In this document: positions 24,624 to 32,632 of the stretch, in pieces
Layout: every line of letters starts with the position of its first letter
Numbering within the stretch: the stretch's first letter is position 1
Assembly: GCF_017312485.1 (NCBI RefSeq)
Contig: NZ_BMBA01000004.1
Location: 248,001 to 312,000 of the forward strand
From: Clostridium zeae
GTDB lineage: Bacteria; Bacillota; Clostridia; Clostridiales; Clostridiaceae
Direction of reading: 5' to 3'
DNA: 64,000 nt
Translations under genes and position numbers: made by a program
Notes under the pieces: generated by a model
The model's input: the letters and a program-made list of their open reading frames with translations, nothing else
The model's database searches: none
Told to the model about the DNA's origin: nothing

Positions 24624-26030
24624 ATGTTTATGAAAAGAAAATTAACAGGTGAAGAAAGTATTTTTTATAGAGCACCTGAAGCTAATGTATCAATTTCTGC
24701 CAGAATAGTTGGTGAAGTTAATGAAATAGATTTAAGAGAAGCTCTTATGAAATTGCTAGACTTACATCCTCTACTTAAATCCCAAGTGTTGGTGGATGAA
24801 AATGATGATATATGGTTAGAAACAAATGAGTGTATTAAATTAGATTTAAAAATATTTTCTAGAATATCTGATGAACAATGGAAGAAAATTATTCAAAAAG
24901 AATTTGATTTCCCATTTGATTTTGAAAAAGGTCCTCTCATTAGGTTCATATTGTTAAAATCTACACATATTTCAGACTTAATAATATTCTGTCAGCACAT
25001 TATTTGTGATGGATTATCACTAGCTAACCTGGTGCATGAAATATTAACTTTGATGGCTGATTCAAAATATAAATATGCAGCTGAACATGATATATGTCTG
25101 CCAGTCCCTGAAAATATTATATTTAGAAAAGCTAATAAACTTGGCGGCCTTACCAAGAAAATCATTATGAATTATTTAAATAGAAAATGGAAAAGGACAA
25201 AGATTGATTTCATTACCGATGATTTTTTGCAGATCCACAAAGCATATATGGATAAATATAGCTATAAGATCCTAGCTTTTGAATTAGCAGAGGATGATAC
25301 ACTAAAATTAAGGGAGGTCTGCAGGCAAAATAATGTGACGGTTAACTCAGCCATAAGTATAGCTTTTTTAGCTGCTAGAAAAGACCTAATGAATTATAAT
25401 AATATAATTCAAGGGGTTGCTGTAAATATACGTAATAGATTAAAAAAGCCTGTTGGAAATAGTTTTGGATGTTTCGTAAGTGATGTAGAATTTAAATATG
25501 AGTACGATAAAAAAATAGGCTTCTGGAATAATGCACGCTCTTATCAAAAACGTCTCAGAACTGAACTTGATAATTATAAAGATTTGCAAGCGTTAACTTC
25601 TATATCAGATATTAATTGTAGATTTATGGAAGCATTAACCTTCGCAAGACATGTGAATTACAATCCATCTTACTTCAATGATCATCAAAAATTATCGAAG
25701 CTTGCAGATAATAAACATATAGCAGCACGTATATATAACGAAGGCTTAAAACAATACCCCGGGTTATTAATTACCAATATTGGAGCATTAAAATATTCAG
25801 ATATTTATGGTAATTTAAAAATTGAAAAAATCTACTTCGCACCTTCATCTATACCTACTCAGGACGGAGGCCTCATAATCGGTGCTATTACTATAAATAA
25901 TAAATTAAGTATTACATTAAATGTTACGATACCTAATGATAAAAATGATTATTTATCATTTATGAATGAAATTGGCAATAATGCAATACATCTCTTGCTA
26001 GATATGATCCATAACTATAAGAGGACATAA
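24624..26030 (+). CDS. Stand-alone condensation-domain-like acyltransferase
   Basis: A 468-residue protein with the fold of NRPS condensation domains and related acyl/acetyltransferases (PapA, alcohol acetyltransferase type). The active-site motif HHxxxDG appears as QHIICDG at residues 124-130, keeping catalytic His-125 and structural Asp-129 but with Gln at the first His. FDFPFDFEKGPLIRFILL (about 94-111) and the late NIGALKYSDIYG also match the family. There is no carrier protein, adenylation or thioesterase domain nearby. The two-step Met start (24624 or 24630) is unresolved. Acyl donor and acceptor are unknown. Confidence 0.75.
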   Translation: MFMKRKLTGEESIFYRAPEANVSISARIVGEVNEIDLREALMKLLDLHPLLKSQVLVDENDDIWLETNECIKLDLKIFSRISDEQWKKIIQKEFDFPFDFEKGPLIRFILLKSTHISDLIIFCQHIICDGLSLANLVHEILTLMADSKYKYAAEHDICLPVPENIIFRKANKLGGLTKKIIMNYLNRKWKRTKIDFITDDFLQIHKAYMDKYSYKILAFELAEDDTLKLREVCRQNNVTVNSAISIAFLAARKDLMNYNNIIQGVAVNIRNRLKKPVGNSFGCFVSDVEFKYEYDKKIGFWNNARSYQKRLRTELDNYKDLQALTSISDINCRFMEALTFARHVNYNPSYFNDHQKLSKLADNKHIAARIYNEGLKQYPGLLITNIGALKYSDIYGNLKIEKIYFAPSSIPTQDGGLIIGAITINNKLSITLNVTIPNDKNDYLSFMNEIGNNAIHLLLDMIHNYKRT

Positions 26031-26190
26031 AACCAATAAATAAAAGGCATGTATATATATTGATATATTTGATGTATTAATATCATTTCAATATGTTACC
26101 TTTAATATGTATTTAGATTATATTACGCTTTAGCACGTTTCTACTCCTCTTTATTCTACATATGCTAATAACTTCAAAAAATCCACATCA

Positions 26191-26219
26191 CTTATGGTAT
26201 GGTTCACCGTTGATTATCG
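26191..26219 (+). repeat. CTTATG-type dispersed repeat, copy 2
   Basis: CTTATGGTATGGTTCACCG followed by TTGATTATCG. It sits in the 355-bp gap before the MarR gene; apart from it and the palindrome at 26312, nothing else was seen in the gap. Confidence 0.55.
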
Positions 26220-26311
26220 TAAATATTTATTTAATTTCACACCTATAGGTTTTTATCTCTAATAATTGAGAATATATCGAGGATCAGAGTCAATTCTGTT
26301 TTAAATAATTA

Positions 26312-26328
26312 TTTCAATATTGTTGAAA
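26312..26328. promoter_or_regulatory. Candidate MarR operator at its own gene
   Basis: The palindrome TTTCAA-TATTG-TTGAAA lies about 58 bases before the MarR start codon at 26386. It differs from the GGAAACAAA half-sites ahead of the MFS gene. Confidence 0.4.
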
Positions 26329-26385
26329 TAGAAACAAAATTTAAATATAATATTGTTAATGTATCAACGGGCGGGAGGACACATA

Positions 26386-26859
26386 ATGAACAAACAAGAA
26401 CAGGTCATGGCAGGTATCAGAGAAGTGTTTAACAAGATGGCTTGGCTTAATAAGCTTAAGATGGAAGATATTCTTAAGGATTATAAGTCTTCTGAAGTAC
26501 ACTGCATCGAATACATTGGAAAAAATGGGGATTCCAATGTGACAAAACTCGGTGAAGCCTTTTATATGACTAGAGGCGCTATAAGCAAATTAACTAAAAA
26601 ACTAATACAAAAGGGGCTCATTGAAAGCTATCAGAAACCAGATAATAAGAAAGAAATCTATTTTAGGCTTACTGAACAAGGGCAAGAGCTCTATAAAGTC
26701 CATGATGAACTGCACAAAGAGTTTCAAGAACGTGATAAAGCCGTTTTTGAGCCGGTAACCGAGGAGCAATTTGACAGCATGCTTAGATTTGTTGAAAAGT
26801 ATAGTAACCATTTGGATTCGGAAATTAAAAAGCTTGGTGTAGATACTAAGTCAGAATAA
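26386..26859 (+). CDS. MarR family transcriptional regulator
   Basis: A 157-residue winged-helix regulator. The DNA-binding core is about residues 45-110 (MTRGAISKLTKKLIQKGLIESYQKPDNKKEIYFRLTEQG). GGGAGG lies 7 bases before the ATG at 26386; an earlier TTG-initiated extension lacks one. The terminator at 26884-26937 separates it from the MFS gene, which has its own promoter with an operator. It most likely represses the exporter. Confidence 0.9.
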   Translation: MNKQEQVMAGIREVFNKMAWLNKLKMEDILKDYKSSEVHCIEYIGKNGDSNVTKLGEAFYMTRGAISKLTKKLIQKGLIESYQKPDNKKEIYFRLTEQGQELYKVHDELHKEFQERDKAVFEPVTEEQFDSMLRFVEKYSNHLDSEIKKLGVDTKSE

Positions 26860-26883
26860 ATTAGAATAATGAAAATGAAACCA

Positions 26884-26937
26884 CAGGCAGATGTGCAAAA
26901 GAATCATTGAAGAATTTACTTCAGTGATTTTTTTATT
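26884..26937 (+). terminator. MarR terminator, inverted copy of a dispersed repeat
   Basis: The arms AATCATTGAAG and CTTCAGTGATT with a 6-base loop are followed by a T run. The segment, including GCAGATGTGC before the stem, is the inverted counterpart of 2407-2462 and 32319-32372. Confidence 0.75.
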
Positions 26938-26949
26938 GTTATTATTTTG

Positions 26950-26990
26950 TTGACAAGGAAACAAAATAATGGTACGATAAATTTGTTTCC
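26950..26990 (+). promoter_or_regulatory. MFS promoter with overlapping MarR operator
   Basis: TTGACA at 26950-26955 and TACGAT at 26973-26978 are separated by 17 bases. The inverted repeat GGAAACAAA (26957-26965) and TTTGTTTCC (26982-26990) covers spacer, -10 and start site. Binding of a dimeric repressor there would block RNA polymerase. Confidence 0.75.
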
Positions 26991-27028
26991 AAGGAATCAA
27001 AATCATAATTTCAAAGGAGAGAATTTAA

Positions 27029-28255
27029 ATGTCCAAATTTATAACACACAATGAACACAACTCAGAACAAGCAGTAGATAAACATGCTTTAATATTCGGT
27101 CTTATATCTGTATTTCTTTGCGGAATAGGCTTTAGTATAATAGCACCTGTGGTGCCATTCTTAGTGCAACCTTATACAAGTAGTCCTGGTGAACAAGCTA
27201 TAGTCGTTACTATGCTGACCTCTGTTTACGCAGTCTGCGTGTTTTTCGCAGCACCTGCACTTGGAGCTTTGAGCGACAAGTATGGCCGTCGTCCATTACT
27301 CTTGGTATGCCTACTAGGTTCCGCAATAGGTTACTTAGTTTTTGGTATAGGTGGAGCTCTATGGGTATTATTTTTAGGGCGCATAATTGAAGGTATAACA
27401 GGTGGTAGTATAAGCACTATCTTTGCATATTTTGCAGACATCATACCTCCATCCCAGAGAACTAAATACTTTGGATGGATGAGTGCGGTTGTAGGTGCAG
27501 GCACCATCATTGGTCCAACTCTAGGCGGATTACTTGCCAAGTTTGGCTATTCTGTACCAATGTTTTTTGGAGCACTAATTACTTTACTAAATGTTGTTTA
27601 TGGATTCTTCTTTATGTCTGAGAGCCTTGACAAGAATAATAGACTGAAAGAGATTACCTTTGTAAGACTTAATCCATTTACACAGCTTGCAAGCATACTT
27701 TCCATGAAAAATTTAAAAGTACTACTTGTGTCAGCATTCTTACTTTGGATACCAAACGGATCTTTACAAGCAGTTTTTTCACAATTTACTATGGATACTT
27801 TCAGTTGGAAGCCTGCACTTATCGGACTTATGTTTTCAATTATGGGCTTCCAAGATATCATTTCACAAGGTTTCATAATGCCAAAACTTTTGTTAAAGCT
27901 AAGTGATAAGCAGATAGCAATTCTTGGTATGGTTTCGGAGATTATAGGCTATAGTCTTATTGCAGCATCGGCCTTGTTCTCCTTCTATCCTTTCCTTATC
28001 GTTGGAATGTTTATATTTGGTTTTGGCGATTCGATCTTTGGACCTTCCTTCAATGGAATGCTTTCAAAGTCGGTGGATTCTAGCGAGCAAGGAAGGATTC
28101 AAGGAGGTAGCCAATCTATTCAGGCTTTAGCAAGAATGATCGGCCCTATCATTGGAGGTCAACTCTATGTATCACTTGGACATGCTGCACCTGCTTTTAT
28201 GGGTATGATCCTTATAGCAGCTGCAATACCAGTTTTGTATAAAGGCCGCAAGTAA
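27029..28255 (+). CDS. MFS drug efflux transporter
   Basis: A 408-residue inner-membrane protein with twelve predicted helices. Motif A is seen as GALSDKYGRRPLLL (about 83-96) between helices 2 and 3, and motif C-like GTIIGPTLGGLLAK (about 157-170) in helix 5 marks it as an antiporter of the 12-helix TetA/multidrug type. It probably exports a toxic compound by proton exchange. It is expressed from its own MarR-controlled promoter. Substrates are not predictable. Confidence 0.88.
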   Translation: MSKFITHNEHNSEQAVDKHALIFGLISVFLCGIGFSIIAPVVPFLVQPYTSSPGEQAIVVTMLTSVYAVCVFFAAPALGALSDKYGRRPLLLVCLLGSAIGYLVFGIGGALWVLFLGRIIEGITGGSISTIFAYFADIIPPSQRTKYFGWMSAVVGAGTIIGPTLGGLLAKFGYSVPMFFGALITLLNVVYGFFFMSESLDKNNRLKEITFVRLNPFTQLASILSMKNLKVLLVSAFLLWIPNGSLQAVFSQFTMDTFSWKPALIGLMFSIMGFQDIISQGFIMPKLLLKLSDKQIAILGMVSEIIGYSLIAASALFSFYPFLIVGMFIFGFGDSIFGPSFNGMLSKSVDSSEQGRIQGGSQSIQALARMIGPIIGGQLYVSLGHAAPAFMGMILIAAAIPVLYKGRK

Positions 28256-28342
28256 AGCACCTACTTTACTTAGGTAAGTACATCCCTTATTTTCCATTAT
28301 AAGAAAGTACTTAATAGCATATAGTTTTAAGAGCATATAATA

Positions 28343-28382
28343 ATAGGGTTTAAGAACTTAGGGACCAGTTCTTAAACCCTAT
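28343..28382 (+). terminator. Terminator of the MFS gene
   Basis: The 16-base arms ATAGGGTTTAAGAACT and AGTTCTTAAACCCTAT are separated by 8 bases and followed by TTATCC. It can serve both strands. Confidence 0.75.
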
Positions 28383-28447
28383 TTATCCACAGCCATTTTT
28401 TGGTATAATCAAGTAAGTAGTTTATCTAATTCAAGGAGGTCGTTTAT

Positions 28448-28678
28448 ATGAAAAATAAATACAAAACTGCATCAGTTCTATTTATTTATTTCTCTATTTT
28501 ATTGATAATTACTATGCTAACAACCACATTGCTTGAATATCAAAATTACTTACAACATCCTGAATATTCAACTCCATTTTCAGTTAATTTAATGATTAAA
28601 AGTGTTACCTATGGTATACCAGCAATTGTTGGATTGGTGTTATCTGTAATCTTTAATAAAAAAGCAATTCGAAAATAA
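28448..28678 (+). CDS. Small two-helix membrane protein, unknown
   Basis: A 76-residue protein with hydrophobic segments at about residues 8-28 and 50-70 separated by a polar loop (EYQNYLQHPEYSTP). The C terminus is basic (NKKAIRK). AAGGAGG precedes the ATG and a TATAATC box is seen about 35 bases further upstream. No family is recognised. Confidence 0.65.
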   Translation: MKNKYKTASVLFIYFSILLIITMLTTTLLEYQNYLQHPEYSTPFSVNLMIKSVTYGIPAIVGLVLSVIFNKKAIRK

Positions 28679-28814
28679 ATAATATTTATTTTTACTAAGG
28701 TTATATTTTAAAATAGTGTTTATATTATTACATAATCTTAATGAAAGTCATTTTGATTTCTTCAATTTATATTTTAGCCTTTTTTAAAGAAGGGTGTTGA
28801 TATTATATCCATAT

Positions 28815-28840
28815 AAAAAGAAGCCCTAACTGGACTTCTT
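28815..28840 (-). terminator. Terminator of the gene at 28876
   Basis: On the minus strand the arms AAGAAGTCC and GGGCTTCTT (one mismatch) enclose a 5-base loop and are followed by a T run. Confidence 0.65.
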
Positions 28841-28875
28841 CAGTTCATTTTATAAAAAATGCGTAAAATATGAGA

Positions 28876-29328
28876 TTAACTTTTATTAAATATAAACCAC
28901 TTCAACATTAATCCTTTGGCAACTGCATGTATTACAGCACTAATTATTTGATTAAAATAACCACCTATTACTCTTGTATCAATTAAATTTTTATCGACTA
29001 CAGCATTTGCAATAATTTCAATACACATCCATGCAACTAAAGTGTATACAAGACTGACCATAATAATATGTTCATGTCCCCACTTTTTAAGTGTAAGATA
29101 AACAGCTGCCCCTATAATACCACCCATTATAAGATTTAAAAACAAACCTACTAATACTGAAGGCTTATTATAAGTAACAATAAGACTGTTTATTTGATAT
29201 GTGCTATAAGTTCCAATTCCTAAATAAACAAAAATCCACGAACATATTTCTCCCACAACTGTAGAAACAATACCTATCGCTCCTGCTACAAGAATTCTAT
29301 CATCATTTAATCCTTTATTAATCTCCAT
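28876..29328 (-). CDS. Four-helix membrane protein, unknown
   Basis: A 150-residue protein with about four membrane helices (near residues 12-38, 55-78, 88-108 and 122-145). Polar loops hold NSLIVTYNKPS and DKNLIDTRVIGGYF. I see no enzymatic motif and do not recognise the family. AGAGGA precedes the ATG. It is monocistronic with its own terminator. Confidence 0.65.
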   Translation of the reverse strand: MEINKGLNDDRILVAGAIGIVSTVVGEICSWIFVYLGIGTYSTYQINSLIVTYNKPSVLVGLFLNLIMGGIIGAAVYLTLKKWGHEHIIMVSLVYTLVAWMCIEIIANAVVDKNLIDTRVIGGYFNQIISAVIHAVAKGLMLKWFIFNKS

Positions 29329-29424
29329 TTTTATATCCTCTTTAGTAGCTAAATTTTATAAATACTTTTCCTAAATAATATTTGCTTTTTTTTATTTTTT
29401 ATTCATTTTGTAAAACTTGCACTA

Positions 29425-29528
29425 AAGACATTACCCTGTCTGAATTTTCTTTGCAGCGCCTTGGCTGTTGTAGTTTTGCCACTTCAAGAATTACCTCTTA
29501 GAATTATTAGCTTTACTCCTTTGTCCAT
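29425..29528 (-). pseudogene. Broken copy of the P-loop kinase at 6675
   Basis: From an ATG at 29528 the frame reads MDKGVKLIILRGNS, a TGA stop, then SGKTTTAKALQRKFRQG, matching residues 1-32 of the intact kinase at 6675-7178. The Gly codon in the Walker A has become TGA and the rest of the gene is absent. The ribosome binding site region is also similar. Confidence 0.85.
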
Positions 29529-29580
29529 ATATAAACATCCTTCTCAATTAATAAAATTCTCATTTAAAATTTATTTGTTA

Positions 29581-29973
29581 TTAATCTGTAAATCTCAACA
29601 GATATCCGTCAGGATCTTGTATAAGGAATTCCTTCTGTTTTTTTTGTTTTCCATCACATAAATATCTTGTTTCTTTTAATTCTCTATAAATTTTAATATT
29701 GCTATTTTTAACAACTTCGTATAACTGTTCAACATCCATACAAGCAATAGAAAAATTTACGCCTCTTCCTAATGGATATTCTAAAACATCCACATTCCAT
29801 CCCTCTGAATGAATTTCTTCAAACATAAACTGACTTTTATTATAAGATAAAAATATAAATTTTTCGTTAGCTCTTTCATATTCCAATTTAAAGCCTAAAG
29901 TAGATATATAAAATTGCTTTGTACTTTCAATGTTTGTTACTGATAATTCTGGTATTAATGTATTAAATTCCAT
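29581..29973 (-). CDS. VOC family protein (glyoxalase/bleomycin-resistance fold)
   Basis: A 130-residue protein with two beta-alpha-beta-beta-beta repeats. It starts IPELSVTNIESTKQFYISTLGFKLEYE and ends FLIQDPDGYLLRF, the classical pattern of the bleomycin-resistance-like VOC family, where dimers bind a drug or small ligand. Metal-binding residues are not clearly conserved. AGGAGA precedes the ATG. Confidence 0.88.
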   Translation of the reverse strand: MEFNTLIPELSVTNIESTKQFYISTLGFKLEYERANEKFIFLSYNKSQFMFEEIHSEGWNVDVLEYPLGRGVNFSIACMDVEQLYEVVKNSNIKIYRELKETRYLCDGKQKKQKEFLIQDPDGYLLRFTD

Positions 29974-30088
29974 AAACTTTCTCCTAAAAATCTTATATAA
30001 TCCTAATACCTATTAATTAAGGTTACTGAAACTTCTAAACTATAACATCCTTTGTACCTATTTTATATAACAAGTTTTTTATCTAATC

Positions 30089-30517
30089 TTATTTCTTAAT
30101 AGCTTTCTTTAACTTATCATAAAAGTCTAAAGTTATTGTTTTATCACTAAAATTTATTATATATTTACCATTAGCTGCAATATAGATATATGGACCATTC
30201 TCTAAATTTATAAATAACTTACAAGTGCCAAGTTCTTGAACTTCAAAGTCTCCTCATTTGTATGCTCCACTTTCTGCACCGTTAACTCTTGTCCCAATAC
30301 TTGGTAAGGTATCAAGAAGTTTTATTTCAGATATATCTTTAGTATCAATTATTGTACCAAACTGCCCTTCTATTAAAACCTTGCTATCAGTTAGCTTCAC
30401 TTCAACATCTTCTTTGGTCTTATTTGACTGGCTGATCATTAGAGCTATCGCCCCAATTAGGGCAACAATACCTAGTACAAAAACAGCAATTACATTCATT
30501 CTATCTATTTTCTTCAT
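30089..30517 (-). pseudogene. Membrane-anchored PH-like protein interrupted by TGA
   Basis: The first 87 codons encode a membrane helix (VIAVFVLGIVALIGAIALMI, residues 9-28) and a beta-rich domain to SGAYK. An in-frame TGA at 30254-30256 follows, then the same frame continues without a break for 54 codons (GDFEVQELGTCKLFINLENG to a TAA). The uninterrupted 142-residue product resembles bacterial PH-like domain proteins. It is either a young pseudogene, a sequencing error or a read-through stop. GGAGG precedes the start. Confidence 0.7.
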
Positions 30518-30600
30518 AACTAACCTCCAAGATAAAGCATCTATCTTTTCCTAGTATATTTTTGTAATTTCACAATTAAAACCACTTATCGGATCCACTG

Positions 30601-31125
30601 TTAGTTATATATTGTAGAACAGCCAAATTTTCTATCATATTCTTCTCGTAATTTCTTCACATTAGGTAAAACCTCAATATTTTCCTTCAAGATATCAGCG
30701 CCAAATTCTTTCAATATACGAGAATATTTATCTATAATAAGTTTAATTTCTTCGTCACTTGAATATTTATCTTTATAAAAGTCCAATTTTTCTTCTGGTA
30801 TCTTATCATAAAAAGTGTTTATATTATTATAATCTAGATATTCATAAACCTGACTATTGCACTTTCTATATATTAGTAAATCATCTAAAGCATAAGTATT
30901 GGTCTTTTTAAAGATACTTTTCTTTACTGTTATAAAATATACTGCGATTGGATATTCAGGCATCTCAATGCTATGATTAATAATTTCTAATTTATACCCC
31001 TTCTTTTCATATAATATATGTAGTCTGATACCATCATCTTCAAAAGTTGCATCATTAAATCCAAACTCATCTACCAAATAGTGAAATTTATCCTTACAAA
31101 ATTCTATAAATAAATTATTATCCAT
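30601..31125 (-). CDS. Hypothetical cytoplasmic protein
   Basis: A 174-residue soluble, charged protein (Asp, Glu and Lys rich) without signal peptide or membrane segment. The segments RLHILYEKKGYKLEIIN and FYDKIPEEKLDFYKDKYSSDEE have no motif I recognise. CTGGAGG precedes the ATG. It stands alone between the PH-like gene and a CPBP protease gene, all on the minus strand. Confidence 0.7.
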   Translation of the reverse strand: MDNNLFIEFCKDKFHYLVDEFGFNDATFEDDGIRLHILYEKKGYKLEIINHSIEMPEYPIAVYFITVKKSIFKKTNTYALDDLLIYRKCNSQVYEYLDYNNINTFYDKIPEEKLDFYKDKYSSDEEIKLIIDKYSRILKEFGADILKENIEVLPNVKKLREEYDRKFGCSTIYN

Positions 31126-31290
31126 AAATACCTCCAGTTTATAATATTCCTCTTAAGAATATGGTATTATCATTATTTTAATCAAAACGGACTATCGCCT
31201 CATCACATACAATTATACCATTAAAATACAAGTACATCGTATGTAGAAAATTATACGATAATTTCATAAATTAATTCTTCAAAAAGCTTT

Positions 31291-32115
31291 TTATACAATA
31301 AGATCAATAAGCGTATGCAATATAACAGAATATCCGATTGATTTAAATTTAATCACAATCTTTCCAAATAAATATCCCATTAATACTTGGTAAGAACAAG
31401 TAAGTACAGACTTAACCAATAGATTTGACCCAGAGTAATAATTGAAAAAAGTTTGCTCATTTGAAACTATATGGATAAGTCCAAAAACTACAGCTTGGAT
31501 CATGTTAGCTGACTTAGTAGATACTCCATGAGTAATTAGACCGAAAAGAAAGAAATCCCTAAAAATTAATTCTTCTCTTAATGCTGTAAATATAAATGTG
31601 TTTAGAATCGATAATATGAATTCTATAGCAGAATAGTGATATGTAATGATTGTTTTAGAAAGTAGTATCAATGGTATTTTATATAAAATGAATGTAATAA
31701 TAACAAATATAAATCCTTTAAGACCACATTTTAGTGGTAGCTTTATGCTGTTATATTTACTTAAATAGCTAGCAATGGCCAATAATGATGTTAAGACAAC
31801 TGTAATGCGTGTAAAAGCGCTATTAACTTGAATAATTATTTGAAGCGCAATTAAGATTAGAAACGGTATTACATTTATGAAAAAAAGTATAAGCTTATTT
31901 TTACCTTTGCAATTAGAATAATGGCCAGAATTTGTTTTGAAAAATATCATAATGAATATCAATGGAAGTAACGTAGATAAAACACTGTATACTATTACTT
32001 CAATGTTTATATTTGAAGATGTGTCTGCTGGTATAGTAGATGATATAACATAAAGAATTAAGAAAAATAGTATGAAAATATATTCACTATAATTATATTT
32101 TAACTTGTTCAACAT
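31291..32115 (-). CDS. CPBP family intramembrane protease
   Basis: A 274-residue protein with about eight membrane helices. The glutamic protease motifs are present: EELIFR (EExxxR) near residue 183, FGLIHI (FxxxH) near 210, and HTLID (HxxxD) near the end. Such CAAX-like proteases act on membrane substrates, sometimes in bacteriocin immunity. TTG at 32130 overlaps the GGAG site; the ATG at 32115 is 7 bases behind it and was chosen. Confidence 0.88.
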   Translation of the reverse strand: MLNKLKYNYSEYIFILFFLILYVISSTIPADTSSNINIEVIVYSVLSTLLPLIFIMIFFKTNSGHYSNCKGKNKLILFFINVIPFLILIALQIIIQVNSAFTRITVVLTSLLAIASYLSKYNSIKLPLKCGLKGFIFVIITFILYKIPLILLSKTIITYHYSAIEFILSILNTFIFTALREELIFRDFFLFGLITHGVSTKSANMIQAVVFGLIHIVSNEQTFFNYYSGSNLLVKSVLTCSYQVLMGYLFGKIVIKFKSIGYSVILHTLIDLIV

Positions 32116-32318
32116 GTGAAGCTCCTTCAATTAAATGGTATTAGTTAGTTAATTCAATCAATGTTTTTTGATATAATTATTTATAGATATCACAAGTATT
32201 ATGATACCATAAATCCCATAAATATCCTTACTTTTTTCATCTTAAAAGTACAGATTATATAAATTATTGTTGGTATGTTTTGATTCATAGCTATTCAATA
32301 AGAAGATTTGATCTTATT
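32116..32318. other. AT-rich intergenic region
   Basis: The gap between the CPBP start and the serine hydrolase stop is about 500 bases. Besides the repeats at 32319 and 32562, no gene or RNA was recognised. Confidence 0.4.
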
Positions 32319-32372
32319 AAAAAATCTCTGAAACGACTTTCTTCGGTGATTTTTTGCCCATCTGCCTTTCCG
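32319..32372. repeat. Dispersed terminator-like repeat, copy 2
   Basis: AAAAAATC, CTTTCTTCGGTGATTTTTT and GCCCATCTGCCTTTCC match the element at 2407-2462 and, inverted, 26884-26937. No gene lies directly upstream on the plus strand, so it is not needed as a terminator here and looks like an independent mobile repeat. Confidence 0.5.
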
Positions 32373-32561
32373 ACCGTATATTAGAAATTTCACATGAGAA
32401 CACGTTTTATTTTTTACTATTTACCCACAAAAAAATTCTAAAACTATTGAAATATCTAAATTTAGCTAGCTTAAAATTTTTATAATTTCTTCTACAATAA
32501 GAAAAAAAACAGTATAGGAATAAAATCGCTATACTGGTCTTACATTATAAATATTATCTTC

Positions 32562-32632
32562 ATCTCCAAATTCTCTCACCTAAACAGGTAAGAGTTTTGA
32601 AAACAGATTTATGATCAAAGTGGTTCATCTTT
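32562..32632. repeat. ~95-bp palindromic repeat, truncated copy
   Basis: The right part matches copies A and B (AGAGTTTTGAAAACAGATTT and the end AAAGTGGTTCATC), while the left end is not recognisable. Its right end overlaps the 3' end of the serine hydrolase gene and supplies the last codons Asp-Glu-Pro-Leu-stop. Confidence 0.6.
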
